Below, piece after piece: positions 16,180 through 25,459 of a DNA stretch of 64,000 bases. The notes under the pieces were generated by a model. That model was not told the DNA's origin. It searched no databases and was given only the letters and a program-made list of their open reading frames with translations. The DNA comes from Desulfobacteraceae bacterium. Lineage in GTDB: Bacteria; Desulfobacterota; DSM-4660; Desulfatiglandales; Desulfatiglandaceae. Both the position numbers and the translations under genes were made by a program. The stretch lies in assembly GCA_030613055.1 (NCBI GenBank), contig JAUWMR010000009.1, forward strand, positions 1 through 64,000, written 5' to 3'. The number at the start of each line of letters is the position of its first letter. Position 1 is the stretch's first letter.

Positions 16180-17322
16180 ATGTCAACAAACAAGATGAAA
16201 GATCGTATTATTGAGGAGTTGAAGAAGGCCAAGGAGGCCGGGCAGGTCACCACGGAGAAGGCATATGATATTGTGAAGGATGCGGTATCTGCTGCCGTGG
16301 CTCAAGCTAAGAGCGGTATTGAGGAACCGCACCCTGTTGTTAAAGACGCCGTATCGGCTGCCGTGGAAGGTTTAAAGGATGCCGGTGCGGATGCAAAAGA
16401 GGCAGTGGAAGGGGCTGTGCGAGGAGCTATCGCCGGTGCTCGTCACCGTGGAGATGAGGCAATTGAGGCCACCCGTGAGGAAATCCGTAAACTCGAGGCC
16501 CGGCTTAAAGATGAGAAGGCCATGTTAGCACAGGAACTCAGGGAAGGTATTGAAGGTGCAAAAGAGGCTGGAGCTGTATTGCCCGAAGAACTCAGAGGAC
16601 GGGTTGAATCTGCTGTAACAGACATCAAACTGAAAAGCACGGAACTATTGGGTTTGACAAAACAAACTGTCAAAGAAGCCGTTAAACAGGCTATCGACTC
16701 CGGCAAAAATGTGAAAGAGATCGTAGCACAGATTGCAAGCAACGCCACTGAAAAGGCCCTAAAGGAAGGCCGGTTCAGCGCGGACAGGGTGAAAGGAATT
16801 GCAGGCAAGGTCATGTCCGGTGCAGTGGAGGCTGCTGAGGAGGCAGGCAAAGAGGTCAAGGATGTTGCGGCCGGTGCATTTGAAGGGGCACAGAAGGGGA
16901 TTGCATCTGCAGTAGAGTCCGTTGGCGATATGACAAAGGCATTTCTCCGTGAGGACCTTGCCAAAACCAAGAAAGACCTTGAGGCAATTGAAGACCTCTT
17001 CATACAGACCACACGTAAAGTGGCAAGGGGTTCCCGGGAAGAGGCTAAGGATGTGTTAAACGACCTTGCTGATCAGACCAAAAGAACGACCTCTGTTTTG
17101 GGAAAAAGGGTTATCAAAGCAACGGAATCAGCCACACAAAGAATGAGGCGAGCTGGAATGGATGCTGCCAAAACGACGGCAGAAGCAACGACTAAGGCCG
17201 CTGATGTCATGGCCACAGAGGCCAGGGAGCTTGGTAAAAGAACTCTTTCTGTAGCCAGAGGAGCTGTCTCCGGAATGTTGAAAGGGGCAAAAAAGGCCTT
17301 TAAAAAGGACAAGGAGGATTAA
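16180..17322 (+). CDS. Ala/Glu/Lys-rich helical repeat protein
   Basis: A 380-residue protein that is almost entirely predicted amphipathic helix, rich in Ala, Glu, Lys and Val, with no signal peptide or membrane segment. The N-terminal part holds two close repeats (KDAVSAAVAQAKSG and KDAVSAAVEGLKDA), followed by EGAVRGAIAGARHR and similar A-x-x-G units. The C-terminus is very basic (KGAKKAFKKDKED). Composition resembles LEA, apolipoprotein-like or phasin-like surface-binding proteins; I cannot name a family with confidence. The start has AGGAGGGA upstream. It lies 75 bp after the second tetR and is immediately followed by the small gene below, so all may be co-transcribed. Confidence 0.7.
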   Translation: MSTNKMKDRIIEELKKAKEAGQVTTEKAYDIVKDAVSAAVAQAKSGIEEPHPVVKDAVSAAVEGLKDAGADAKEAVEGAVRGAIAGARHRGDEAIEATREEIRKLEARLKDEKAMLAQELREGIEGAKEAGAVLPEELRGRVESAVTDIKLKSTELLGLTKQTVKEAVKQAIDSGKNVKEIVAQIASNATEKALKEGRFSADRVKGIAGKVMSGAVEAAEEAGKEVKDVAAGAFEGAQKGIASAVESVGDMTKAFLREDLAKTKKDLEAIEDLFIQTTRKVARGSREEAKDVLNDLADQTKRTTSVLGKRVIKATESATQRMRRAGMDAAKTTAEATTKAADVMATEARELGKRTLSVARGAVSGMLKGAKKAFKKDKED

Positions 17323-17754
17323 ATGCCTAAATCAGAATCCTTTTCACATTTAGAAGAAACACTGGAAAAAGCTCAGGGACTTATGGCAAAGGTCATTGAG
17401 CAAAACAAACAATGGTCGGGAGGAGGCGCCTTTGAAGAGGACATTGCCAAGGCCGGCAACCTCCAGAAAGAGGCCCAAATAGCGTTGGTTGAGGTTTCTG
17501 AGGGTGTTATTCTACACCTGTGTAAATCTATGGATATTAGTGTGAAATCCGCTAATGATAGGTTTGACCAGGCCTATCACATCATGAATCTTATGTATCA
17601 CGACACAAAACAGATCCAAATTTCCTTAGAAAAAGGTGAAAGCCAAACAAAGGATATAAAAAACCTCGAAGTGCATTTGAAGAAGTTTACCAAGCACTGT
17701 GAGGAAACACGGAGCTATCTATTTAATGCAGTAAGCAAAAAAAAGAGAGGATAA
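17323..17754 (+). CDS. Small helical protein of unknown function
   Basis: A 143-residue soluble, mainly helical protein with no recognised motif, signal peptide or membrane segment. It has a heptad-like pattern at the start (SHLEETLEKAQGLMAKVIEQ), a Gly-rich break (WSGGGAFEED), and a C-terminal helix ending KKKRG. It directly abuts the helical repeat protein gene (zero spacing, GGAGG in the preceding codons), so the two are very likely made together and may interact. No function can be given. Confidence 0.7.
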   Translation: MPKSESFSHLEETLEKAQGLMAKVIEQNKQWSGGGAFEEDIAKAGNLQKEAQIALVEVSEGVILHLCKSMDISVKSANDRFDQAYHIMNLMYHDTKQIQISLEKGESQTKDIKNLEVHLKKFTKHCEETRSYLFNAVSKKKRG

Positions 17755-17951
17755 ATACGGGATGAAAAAGATGATTTAACAAATTAGTATCTTTTCGACA
17801 TAAAAAGAATGTATACAAAAATATTGAGTAATGATGCCTTGCATCTAATTAACAGCACAATATTAATTATATGTTCATCAATAGGAGTATTAGATAAGAT
17901 CCTTGAAATCATAGAACAACATATCAAACGAACAGTAAAATGAGGAGAAAC

Positions 17952-18269
17952 ATGTTTGATCTTATCAAAAAAACCATGTTGACAGGGGTAGGGTTAGCGG
18001 CCATGACCAGGGACAAGGTCGAGGAACTGGCTAAGGAATTAACCGAAAAGGGCGAGATGACTGAGAAGGAAGGAAAAGAGCTGGTCGATGAGTTGGTGAA
18101 AAAGTCCGAGAAGGCAAGAAAAGACTTAGAGAAAAGTGTGGAAAAGACGGTTCGTAAGGTACTGAGAAAAATGGATGTGGCCACTAAAAAAGATATTGAC
18201 AGACTTAAAAAAAAGATAAGGCAGCTGGAACAAAAGGATGCCGCAGAAAAAAAAGAGAGGACCCTCTAA
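17952..18269 (+). CDS. Phasin-like protein (polyhydroxyalkanoate-regulator phasin type), copy 1
   Basis: A 105-residue helical protein: a short hydrophobic-amphipathic head (MFDLIKKTMLTGVGLAAMTR) followed by a highly charged coiled coil. This matches the group annotated as 'polyhydroxyalkanoate synthesis regulator phasin'. No PHA synthase is in the window, so a granule role is not shown. The ATG at 17952 is chosen because the copy at 25460 begins at the same residue; GAGGAG precedes it. It abuts the patatin gene with no gap. Central DNA is almost the same as in copy 2, indicating recent duplication or conversion. Confidence 0.8.
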   Translation: MFDLIKKTMLTGVGLAAMTRDKVEELAKELTEKGEMTEKEGKELVDELVKKSEKARKDLEKSVEKTVRKVLRKMDVATKKDIDRLKKKIRQLEQKDAAEKKERTL

Positions 18270-19244
18270 ATGTTTAATATCTTTCGCAAGAAAAAAAGAG
18301 TCCCTTCAGGAAAAGTAGGTCTTGCCCTTGGCAGCGGCTCTGCCCGCGGGTGGGCGCATATCGGGGTGATTCAGGCCCTTTCTGAAGCAGGCATCACTAT
18401 CGATTATATTGCTGGCACCAGCATAGGCGCGCTGGTTGGGGCGGTGCATGCATCCTCCAAGGTTGATACTCTGGCAGATGTTGTGCTCCAATTCGACTGG
18501 AAAAAGGTTGTTTCTTTAATTGATGTGGTATTCCCCAAATCAGGGATGATTGACGGCAACAAGATCGCTGAATTCATCCGCGGTCAGGTGGGAGAAAAAC
18601 TAATCGAAGATCTACCTCTCCCATTTGCCTCAGTATCCACTGATCTTGAGACCGGCAGGGAGGTGGTTATTAAGGAAGGCGATATTATTGAAGCGGTAAG
18701 GGCCAGTATATCTGTGCCAGGTATATTCACACCGGTCAGAATAAATGACATGTTCTTAGTGGATGGCGGTCTGGTCAACCCGGTCCCTGTAAGTGTGGTG
18801 AGGGAAATGGGGGCTGATTTTGTCATAGCGGTCGACCTCAACCATGATATTGTTGGCAAGAAAATAATTAGAAAGAGTTCCATTCCTGATTCCGGCGCAT
18901 TAGATCTGAACACAAAGACCGGTCAAAACTTCCTAAAAAGAAACAAGGTACTGGATGCTTTGAACAAAAAATTCAAGGCCCTGGATCTTCCCGTCTTCTC
19001 CCAGCTAAAACAATGGATGCCTGGAGATTCATCGCCTAATATCTTTCAAGTCATGATGACTTCAATTAATATCATGGAAACTCAAATTACTGTCACACGA
19101 TTGAAAGCCGATCCCCCGGATATCTTGATTCAGCCTAACCTGGGTCATCTCAAATTTCTTGAATTCAATCGCGCCAAAGAGGCCCTTGCCGAGGGATATA
19201 AGGAGACTCAATCACGGATTAATCTATTGCTCGGAAAAGGATAG
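18270..19244 (+). CDS. Patatin-like phospholipase (RssA/NTE type), copy 1
   Basis: A 324-residue lipid acyl hydrolase. The oxyanion-hole loop GSGSARGWAHIG (about residues 21-32), the nucleophile elbow GTSIG (about 50-54) and the catalytic aspartate in DGG (about 166-168) are all present, so it should be active on phospholipids or lysophospholipids. There is no signal peptide; the N-terminus is basic (FRKKKRV). It starts at the base after the phasin-like gene ends and is followed 5 bp later by pgsA. A more diverged second copy lies at 28944-29915 in a similar setting. Confidence 0.9.
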   Translation: MFNIFRKKKRVPSGKVGLALGSGSARGWAHIGVIQALSEAGITIDYIAGTSIGALVGAVHASSKVDTLADVVLQFDWKKVVSLIDVVFPKSGMIDGNKIAEFIRGQVGEKLIEDLPLPFASVSTDLETGREVVIKEGDIIEAVRASISVPGIFTPVRINDMFLVDGGLVNPVPVSVVREMGADFVIAVDLNHDIVGKKIIRKSSIPDSGALDLNTKTGQNFLKRNKVLDALNKKFKALDLPVFSQLKQWMPGDSSPNIFQVMMTSINIMETQITVTRLKADPPDILIQPNLGHLKFLEFNRAKEALAEGYKETQSRINLLLGKG

Positions 19245-19248
19245 AAAC

Positions 19249-19980
19249 ATGCCGAATTTGCTGACTATCTTTCGGGTGATCTTTCTTCCGTTTTTCATCT
19301 ACCTGGTCTTGCAGCCCTCACAGATCAGTCGCATGATCGCTTTTGCGGTGTTTGTTTTTGCATCCCTTACGGATTTATTGGACGGCTATCTTGCCCGTCG
19401 TCTGAATCAAGAAACTGAATTTGGCAAATTCCTGGACCCGCTGGCGGATAAGTGTCTGGTGTTAGGGGCTTTTATTGTCTTTGTTTTTCTTTCTGAGCAA
19501 ATCCAGGTCTGGATGGTCCTCTGCATTTTGGGACGTGACATTATGATCACGAGTTTCCGTTACTTAGCGATTTATCAGGGTTTGAGTTTGCAGACTTCCC
19601 GTCTTGCCAAGGTTAAGACGGCTTTCCAGATGTTCAGTATAATTATTATACTAATAAGTTTTGTGGTACTCACCGTCCCTGAATACAATCTCATCAACCA
19701 GCAGTATCATAGAGCTTTGGAAGCCGGCCTTTCCCACTGGGACATTGCAGGGTCAAATGTCCAGAGATTTCTGCATGGTCAGTATGACAATTTCTTATTC
19801 TGCCTGAGTTCTTTCCTGCCTTACTATCTGATGATATTGACCACAATCATCACGCTTGGCTCCCTTTTGCGCTATCTTTTTACTAATTATAGACTTCTCC
19901 AGGGACCAATTCCTGTGATACGACCCAGGGGTGAAAAAACAGGTGGGAGAGGGTCAGGACGAGGTGGTTTAACGGCATGA
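19249..19980 (+). CDS. pgsA: CDP-diacylglycerol-glycerol-3-phosphate 3-phosphatidyltransferase
   Basis: A 243-residue integral membrane CDP-alcohol phosphatidyltransferase, the first committed step of phosphatidylglycerol synthesis. The family signature D-G-x2-A-R-x8-G-x3-D-x3-D is complete in DGYLARRLNQETEFGKFLDP plus LADK (about residues 44-67). The ATG at 19249 gives the usual MPNLLTIFRV start; an upstream start would lie inside the patatin gene. It is longer than typical PgsA by about 50 residues, with an extra loop after about residue 150 and a basic Arg/Gly-rich tail. Its stop overlaps the next start (ATGA). Confidence 0.88.
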   Translation: MPNLLTIFRVIFLPFFIYLVLQPSQISRMIAFAVFVFASLTDLLDGYLARRLNQETEFGKFLDPLADKCLVLGAFIVFVFLSEQIQVWMVLCILGRDIMITSFRYLAIYQGLSLQTSRLAKVKTAFQMFSIIIILISFVVLTVPEYNLINQQYHRALEAGLSHWDIAGSNVQRFLHGQYDNFLFCLSSFLPYYLMILTTIITLGSLLRYLFTNYRLLQGPIPVIRPRGEKTGGRGSGRGGLTA

Positions 19981-20957
19981 CCCTGATTATCTTTGATATA
20001 CTTTTTTCTTTCACCTTTTTTTCCGTGCTGGGTTGGGTAATTGAGGTAGTCTATCGTTCCACTCGTGACGGGCGCTTTGTAAACCCCGGGCTTTTGAAAG
20101 GCCCTTATCTTATCCTTTATGGAACGGCCGCTCTTATACTCATGGGATCTATCTCACTGATCCATGGGTACAATATATTTATCAAAATCTTGTATTATTT
20201 TTTGATAACAACCGGTCTTGAACTCATTTCCGGTTTGAATGCGCAGCATTTTTTCAATGTTCGGTTATGGGATTATTCTGACCAGCGTTTCCAGTTTAAG
20301 GGTCATATCTGCCTGAAGTTCTCCGTCTACTGGATATTGCTTGCCTTTGCCTTTGAGTACCTTTTACTGCCCTCGTATCAGTCCCTAATAAACCGGCTGC
20401 CTTCATCCGCCATAGTGGGATCCAGCACCCTGCTGTTAGCCCTGATGATTGTGGATTTTGCCATGGCCGTGAGGAGAAAAAGATATCAGGGGAGAGTCGG
20501 GGGTGCAGGTGAAATGGAAGAGGCTTTCTTGAAAATAGCAGGACCGGTTCTTGAATGCCCGGCAGTGGCAAGGCTCTCACAATACAACCACCATAACGGC
20601 AAGACCCGCCTTGATCACGTGAAAGAGGTGGCATGGGTGAGCTTTATTTGGGGCAAACGATTTTCACTCGACTGCCGGGCCATAGTGAGGGGAGCCCTGT
20701 TGCATGATCTTTTTTTTTATGACTGGTTGCGCGAAGGACCAAGGCTTCACGGCTTCAGGCACCATAATATTGCCCTCGAAAATGCCAGGCAGGTAATAGC
20801 GCTAAGGCCAAAAGAGATTGATATTATCAAAAAACATATGTGGCCCTTGACTCTAATACCACCTCGTTATCCTGAATCGTTTATTGTATGCATAGTGGAT
20901 ACATTTTGCTCCCTAACTGATTATATGAGAGCCCGTGGTAAGGATAAAAAAATATGA
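19977..20957 (+). CDS. Fusion of a CmpB-type membrane domain with an HD hydrolase domain
   Basis: A 326-residue protein with two parts. Residues about 1-165 form four or five membrane helices of the 'putative ABC transporter permease' CmpB group (FSVLGWVIEVVYRSTRDGRF, NPGLLKGPYLILYG, WDYSDQRFQFKGHICLKFSV). Residues about 190-320 form a soluble HD domain: H in TRLDHVKEVAW, HD in GALLHDLFFYDW, H in GFRHHNIALENA and D in CIVDTF. It may be a membrane-anchored phosphohydrolase. It overlaps pgsA and the next gene by 4 bp each. Bacterial homologues of the two halves are usually separate as far as I know. Confidence 0.78.
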   Translation: MTLIIFDILFSFTFFSVLGWVIEVVYRSTRDGRFVNPGLLKGPYLILYGTAALILMGSISLIHGYNIFIKILYYFLITTGLELISGLNAQHFFNVRLWDYSDQRFQFKGHICLKFSVYWILLAFAFEYLLLPSYQSLINRLPSSAIVGSSTLLLALMIVDFAMAVRRKRYQGRVGGAGEMEEAFLKIAGPVLECPAVARLSQYNHHNGKTRLDHVKEVAWVSFIWGKRFSLDCRAIVRGALLHDLFFYDWLREGPRLHGFRHHNIALENARQVIALRPKEIDIIKKHMWPLTLIPPRYPESFIVCIVDTFCSLTDYMRARGKDKKI

Positions 20958-23900
20958 AAAAGGCTTATCTATCAGGTGTTGATATTGGTTCTACGACAGC
21001 CAAAGTGGTAATATGTGATGAGGCAGGCAGTGTGATTTTCTCACGCTACCTTCGTCATAAGGCCAGAACCGAGGAAACAGCACAAAAAATTTTCAAGGAA
21101 GCATTACATGAATTGGGTAATATTGAGATTGATCTGGTGGTCACCGGATCTGCAGGCATGGGAACTGCCGAGACCTTCGGGCTTCCGTTTATCCAGGAGG
21201 TTGTGGCCTCTGCCCAGTTCATAAGGAGAAACTATCCTGAAGTAAGGACCTTCATAGAGATTGGCGGTGAGGACTCGAAGATAATATTCTTTGATGACCA
21301 TTTTCGTCCTGACATCAGGATGAACGGCAGTTGTGCGGGGGGCACCGGCGCCTTTATTGATCAAATGGCCCTGCTTTTGGATGTGCCGCTATCTGAATTT
21401 AATGCCCTGGCTGAAAAGGCCGTTTCAATCTATCCTATCGCGTCCCGTTGTGGCGTCTTTGCAAAAACAGACATACAGGCATTGTTGAGTCAGGACGTGT
21501 CAAAAGAGGATATTGCAGCTTCGGTGTTTCATGCTGTGGCCCTTCAGGTATTGAGCGCCCTCTCACGTGGACGAGATATTGAGAACAAGATATTAATTGG
21601 CGGCGGCCCTTTAACATTTTATCCTGCACTGCGTAAGGCATTGATCAATATACTCGGATTAGACGACCCCAATGGTCTGATCATACCGGAAAATCCGCAT
21701 CTCATTCCCGCCATGGGGGCCGCTTTTGCCCGCAATGGGCAGCCACCACACTTAGCCAGGATCAGGGACCTTCTGGCCCTGCCAGGGACAGGTGTCCGTC
21801 AAAAAGCGGGCATGGCAACCAGGAGGCTGCCCCCCCTGTTTGAGACCAGGGCGAAATTTGAGTCGTGGCAGGATGGGCACTCAAAGGACAGGGTGTCCCG
21901 GGTCAGGCTGGCGCAGGTAAAAGACAGGGACCTTTTCTTTGGCATAGATTCAGGCTCCACGACCACCAAACTGGTGATTATTGACGAACAAGGTAGATTT
22001 ATCCTGGGCCATTATGGTCCCAATAAGGGCGATCCTATCGAAGCGGTAAAAGAGGGCCTTTCCCTGTTCAGGCAAAAATTCAAAGAGGCAGGCTTCCGGC
22101 CCCGCATTATCCGTACCGCCGCCACCGGGTATGGTGAAGAACTGATCAGGGCAGCCTTCGGTCTAAATGACGGTGTGGTTGAGACCATGGCACACTACCG
22201 GGCGGCCAGGCGCTTTGATAAAGAGGTATCCTTTATTTTAGACATAGGCGGCCAGGACATGAAAGCGATCCATATCCGCGACCATGCAGTATCGGATATC
22301 CAGGTAAACGAGGCATGCTCATCAGGGTGCGGATCATTCATAGAGACCTTTGCCCGCTCTTTGGGATACGACATCTCCGAATTTGCCGAACTTGCCTGTG
22401 AAAAAAACGCTCCCTTTGACCTGGGAACCAGATGCACCGTTTTTATGAACTCCAAGGTCAAGCAGGCCCTTCGCGAGGGAGCGAGTATCTCCGACATCTC
22501 AGCAGGACTCGCGTATTCGGTCATAAAGAATTCTATTTATAAGGTCCTGAAATTGAGAGACATCCGGAGTCTTGGAGACAGAATAGTCGTCCAGGGGGGA
22601 ACTTTCCGGAACCCGGCAGTATTGCGCGCCTTTGAACTCCTCCTTAATAAAGATGTCATCCGCTCCGATATCCCGGAACTGATGGGGGCATACGGCGCGG
22701 CACTGACTGCCCTTGCCAACCATCGGGAAAGACCTGTCGAATCAAACCGCTTTGATGCCATTGGCGGTCCTGACATAAGTGTTGATTTCACCAAAAAAGA
22801 ACTCAACTGCGGTGGCTGCGAAAACCGGTGCCCCGTGGTAAGACTTACCTTTGCCAATGGAAACCGGTTCTATACGGGCAACCGGTGCGAGCGGTATTTC
22901 AGCAACAGGCCCGAAGCGTCAAACAGGGGAGCTAACCTGATAGCGGAACAGATAGACATCCTGTTTAATCGAAACACTGAGCCTGAAAAGGAATCGATAC
23001 TGACACTGGGTATCCCCCGGTGTCTGAATATGTATGAGAACTTCCCATTCTGGTCCGCTTTCCTGGTGACATGCGGCTTTAGGGTAGTCCTTTCTTCTCC
23101 TTCAGATTCCAGGCTCTTTGAAAAGGGGGCCTCTACAGTGATGTCTGAAAATATCTGCTTTCCGGCAAAGCTGGCCCATGGACATATTTTCGATCTGATG
23201 GAAAAAGGGGTGGACAGGATATTTTATCCCACCGTGGTTCATGAAAAAAGGGAATACACAGGGGTCCTGAACAGCTTCAACTGCCCGGTTGTTACCGGTT
23301 ATCCAGATCTTTTGAAAAGCGCGGTTGACCCAAAACGAAGACAGGGGATACCCCTTGACAATCCGGCGGTCAGCTTCCGTGATAAGGAATTGATGAAAAG
23401 GCAGCTACACCTGTATGTCAGACAATTCGGCGTGGATTACCGGACCGTGGCAAGAGGTGTGGAGACCGGTCTTGCGGCACAGGAGGAATACAAAAAAGAA
23501 CTGGTAAGCAGGGCCCGTGCCATCATAGAAAGGGCGGGAAATAAAGGGCGGATGGTCGTAGTCCTGGCGGGCAGGCCCTACCATATCGACCCTCTCATTA
23601 ACCACGGGGTGCCAGAGCTCTTAGCGGGTCTGGGTGTGGACGTTATCAGCGAAAACGCGGTGCCGGCAGAAAAAAACCAGTCTCTGTCAGACATAAATGT
23701 ACTCACCCAGTGGACCTATGTTAACAGGCTGTATACCGCTGCCAGGTGGGTTTGTAAAAATCGACAGACACAACTGGTACAACTGATTTCTTTTGGATGC
23801 GGTCCGGACGCTGTGTCCGCAGATGAGGTAAAAGAGATCATCAGGGAATCAGGGAAGATATACACCCTGATCAAGATGGATGAGATAGCCAACTTAGGCG

Positions 23901-25387
23901 CTGTCAAGATCAGGTTACGCTCTATGCTGGAGGCGGTAAAGGAAAATCAGAACAGGGCTCAAAAAGTAAAAGAAGATGTCAAGATAGTAAACCGTGTTTT
24001 TATGGCAAAGGACAGGAGGAGGACCCTTATTGCCCCTTATTTTTCTCCTTTCTACTCCCCGCTGGTCCCGGCAGTGTTCAGGCCATTAGGCTACCGGGTA
24101 GATGTGCTGCCGCCTCAGGATAAGTCCTCGGTGGAATTGGGTCTAAAAAATATTAATAACGATATGTGTTACCCTGCTGTCCTTGTGGCAGGGGACATTA
24201 TCAAGGCATTTGAATCCGGCAGGTACGATCCGAAAAACACATCTGTAATCCTGACCCAGACGGGAGGTCAATGCAGGGCCTCCTCCTACGTTTCTCTGAT
24301 CAAAAAAGGGTTGGCTGCTGCGGGCCTGGATAATGTGCCGGTCGTGGCGCTTTCCACTAAAGACATAAACCCCCAGCCCGGATTTATCATCAATGAAAAA
24401 GAATTGGTTAAACGGATGACATTAGGCGTCATTTTCACCGATCCTCTTGCCCAGATGTATCTGGCCACAGTGGCGAGGGAGGAAATGCCGGGGACCTCAA
24501 AGGCATTGCATACCAAATATCTCTCGGAAATGGAGCCAGGCATTGAACTGGCCGATTATCATTATCTCCTTAAAGTACTGGAAAACGCAGTGGCAGATTT
24601 TAATAAGGCTAACATTATCAATCGGCCTGTTCCAAAGATCGGTGTTGTTGGAGAGATATTTGTGAAATATAACTTCTTCTCTAACGCAAATATCATCCAG
24701 TGGTTCTCTGAGCGGGGTGTGGAAGTGACCCTGCCTTACTTGCAGAACTTTTTCACACAGCGGTTTGTTAATGAAACCTTCGATCAAAAGGCATTCTTTA
24801 AGCATTCTATTGTTGACAGCCTTAAACATAAGCTGTTGGATATTTATGTGAGGTATCACCTTTCCCAGATTGACAAAGTCATGCAAGAATTTCGCTTTTA
24901 CAGAAAGCCCTTTGACCTCAAAGACCTGGCTGAGATCACGAGCGAGGTAGTTAGTCTGGCCAACCAGTTTGGTGAGGGGTGGCTCCTTACTGCTGAGATG
25001 ATTGCCATGCTCAATGAAGGGACCGGCAACATTGTCTGCCTCCAGCCATTTGGCTGTATTGCCAACCACATTACGGGAAGGGGTCTTGAGAGAAAACTTA
25101 AGGAGATGTTCCCTCATTTAAACCTGCTTTCTTTAGATATGGATGCCGGAGCAAGTGAGGTAAATATATTAAACAGGCTGCATTTCATGATCGTTGCGGC
25201 AAAAGAGGAGATGGAGTGCGGGACAGAAGTGGCGGCCAGACCCTTAACGGCCCTGCCTTTCTCTGTTCCCCACATTTGGCCGGGATATCTGGCCAGATTT
25301 GACAGTTACGTATCGCCGGAAATAGAAAAATGGAAATCATGGGCATCAGGATTGGGGTTGTGGAAAAAAGACCAAAGCTTGAAATAA
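20954..25387 (+). CDS. Giant acyl-CoA dehydratase activase-related protein (two BcrAD/BadFG ATPase domains plus DUF2229 and dehydratase-like region)
   Basis: A 1477-residue protein. Two ASKHA ATPase domains in tandem (about 5-270, starting GVDIGSTTAK, and about 325-590, starting GIDSGSTTTK) each have the two cysteines that in HgdC-type activators hold a shared [4Fe-4S] cluster: C in GSCAGGTGAF (about 127) and in SRCGVFAKTD; C in EACSSGCGSF (about 455) and in GTRCTVFMNS. A Cys motif CGGCENRC follows (about 618-625), then DUF2229 (ENICFPAKLAHGH) and a 2-hydroxyacyl-CoA-dehydratase-D-like region (NNDMCYPAVLVAGD; QPFGCIANHITGRG). Known activators donate ATP-energised electrons; the partner of this long type is unknown to me. 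It is coupled to CmpB-HD by ATGA. Confidence 0.88.
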   Translation: MKKAYLSGVDIGSTTAKVVICDEAGSVIFSRYLRHKARTEETAQKIFKEALHELGNIEIDLVVTGSAGMGTAETFGLPFIQEVVASAQFIRRNYPEVRTFIEIGGEDSKIIFFDDHFRPDIRMNGSCAGGTGAFIDQMALLLDVPLSEFNALAEKAVSIYPIASRCGVFAKTDIQALLSQDVSKEDIAASVFHAVALQVLSALSRGRDIENKILIGGGPLTFYPALRKALINILGLDDPNGLIIPENPHLIPAMGAAFARNGQPPHLARIRDLLALPGTGVRQKAGMATRRLPPLFETRAKFESWQDGHSKDRVSRVRLAQVKDRDLFFGIDSGSTTTKLVIIDEQGRFILGHYGPNKGDPIEAVKEGLSLFRQKFKEAGFRPRIIRTAATGYGEELIRAAFGLNDGVVETMAHYRAARRFDKEVSFILDIGGQDMKAIHIRDHAVSDIQVNEACSSGCGSFIETFARSLGYDISEFAELACEKNAPFDLGTRCTVFMNSKVKQALREGASISDISAGLAYSVIKNSIYKVLKLRDIRSLGDRIVVQGGTFRNPAVLRAFELLLNKDVIRSDIPELMGAYGAALTALANHRERPVESNRFDAIGGPDISVDFTKKELNCGGCENRCPVVRLTFANGNRFYTGNRCERYFSNRPEASNRGANLIAEQIDILFNRNTEPEKESILTLGIPRCLNMYENFPFWSAFLVTCGFRVVLSSPSDSRLFEKGASTVMSENICFPAKLAHGHIFDLMEKGVDRIFYPTVVHEKREYTGVLNSFNCPVVTGYPDLLKSAVDPKRRQGIPLDNPAVSFRDKELMKRQLHLYVRQFGVDYRTVARGVETGLAAQEEYKKELVSRARAIIERAGNKGRMVVVLAGRPYHIDPLINHGVPELLAGLGVDVISENAVPAEKNQSLSDINVLTQWTYVNRLYTAARWVCKNRQTQLVQLISFGCGPDAVSADEVKEIIRESGKIYTLIKMDEIANLGAVKIRLRSMLEAVKENQNRAQKVKEDVKIVNRVFMAKDRRRTLIAPYFSPFYSPLVPAVFRPLGYRVDVLPPQDKSSVELGLKNINNDMCYPAVLVAGDIIKAFESGRYDPKNTSVILTQTGGQCRASSYVSLIKKGLAAAGLDNVPVVALSTKDINPQPGFIINEKELVKRMTLGVIFTDPLAQMYLATVAREEMPGTSKALHTKYLSEMEPGIELADYHYLLKVLENAVADFNKANIINRPVPKIGVVGEIFVKYNFFSNANIIQWFSERGVEVTLPYLQNFFTQRFVNETFDQKAFFKHSIVDSLKHKLLDIYVRYHLSQIDKVMQEFRFYRKPFDLKDLAEITSEVVSLANQFGEGWLLTAEMIAMLNEGTGNIVCLQPFGCIANHITGRGLERKLKEMFPHLNLLSLDMDAGASEVNILNRLHFMIVAAKEEMECGTEVAARPLTALPFSVPHIWPGYLARFDSYVSPEIEKWKSWASGLGLWKKDQSLK

Positions 25388-25459
25388 ATTGGTCTATAAT
25401 TATTAAATTATTAATAGACAGCATAATCAATGAAATATCACTTTGAAAGGAGGAAAATC

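Noticed and set aside
24497-25117. A 206-codon minus-strand frame and similar frames inside the RND pump gene
   Set aside because: They are shadows of long plus-strand genes with clear domains; no ribosome-binding site or motif supports them.
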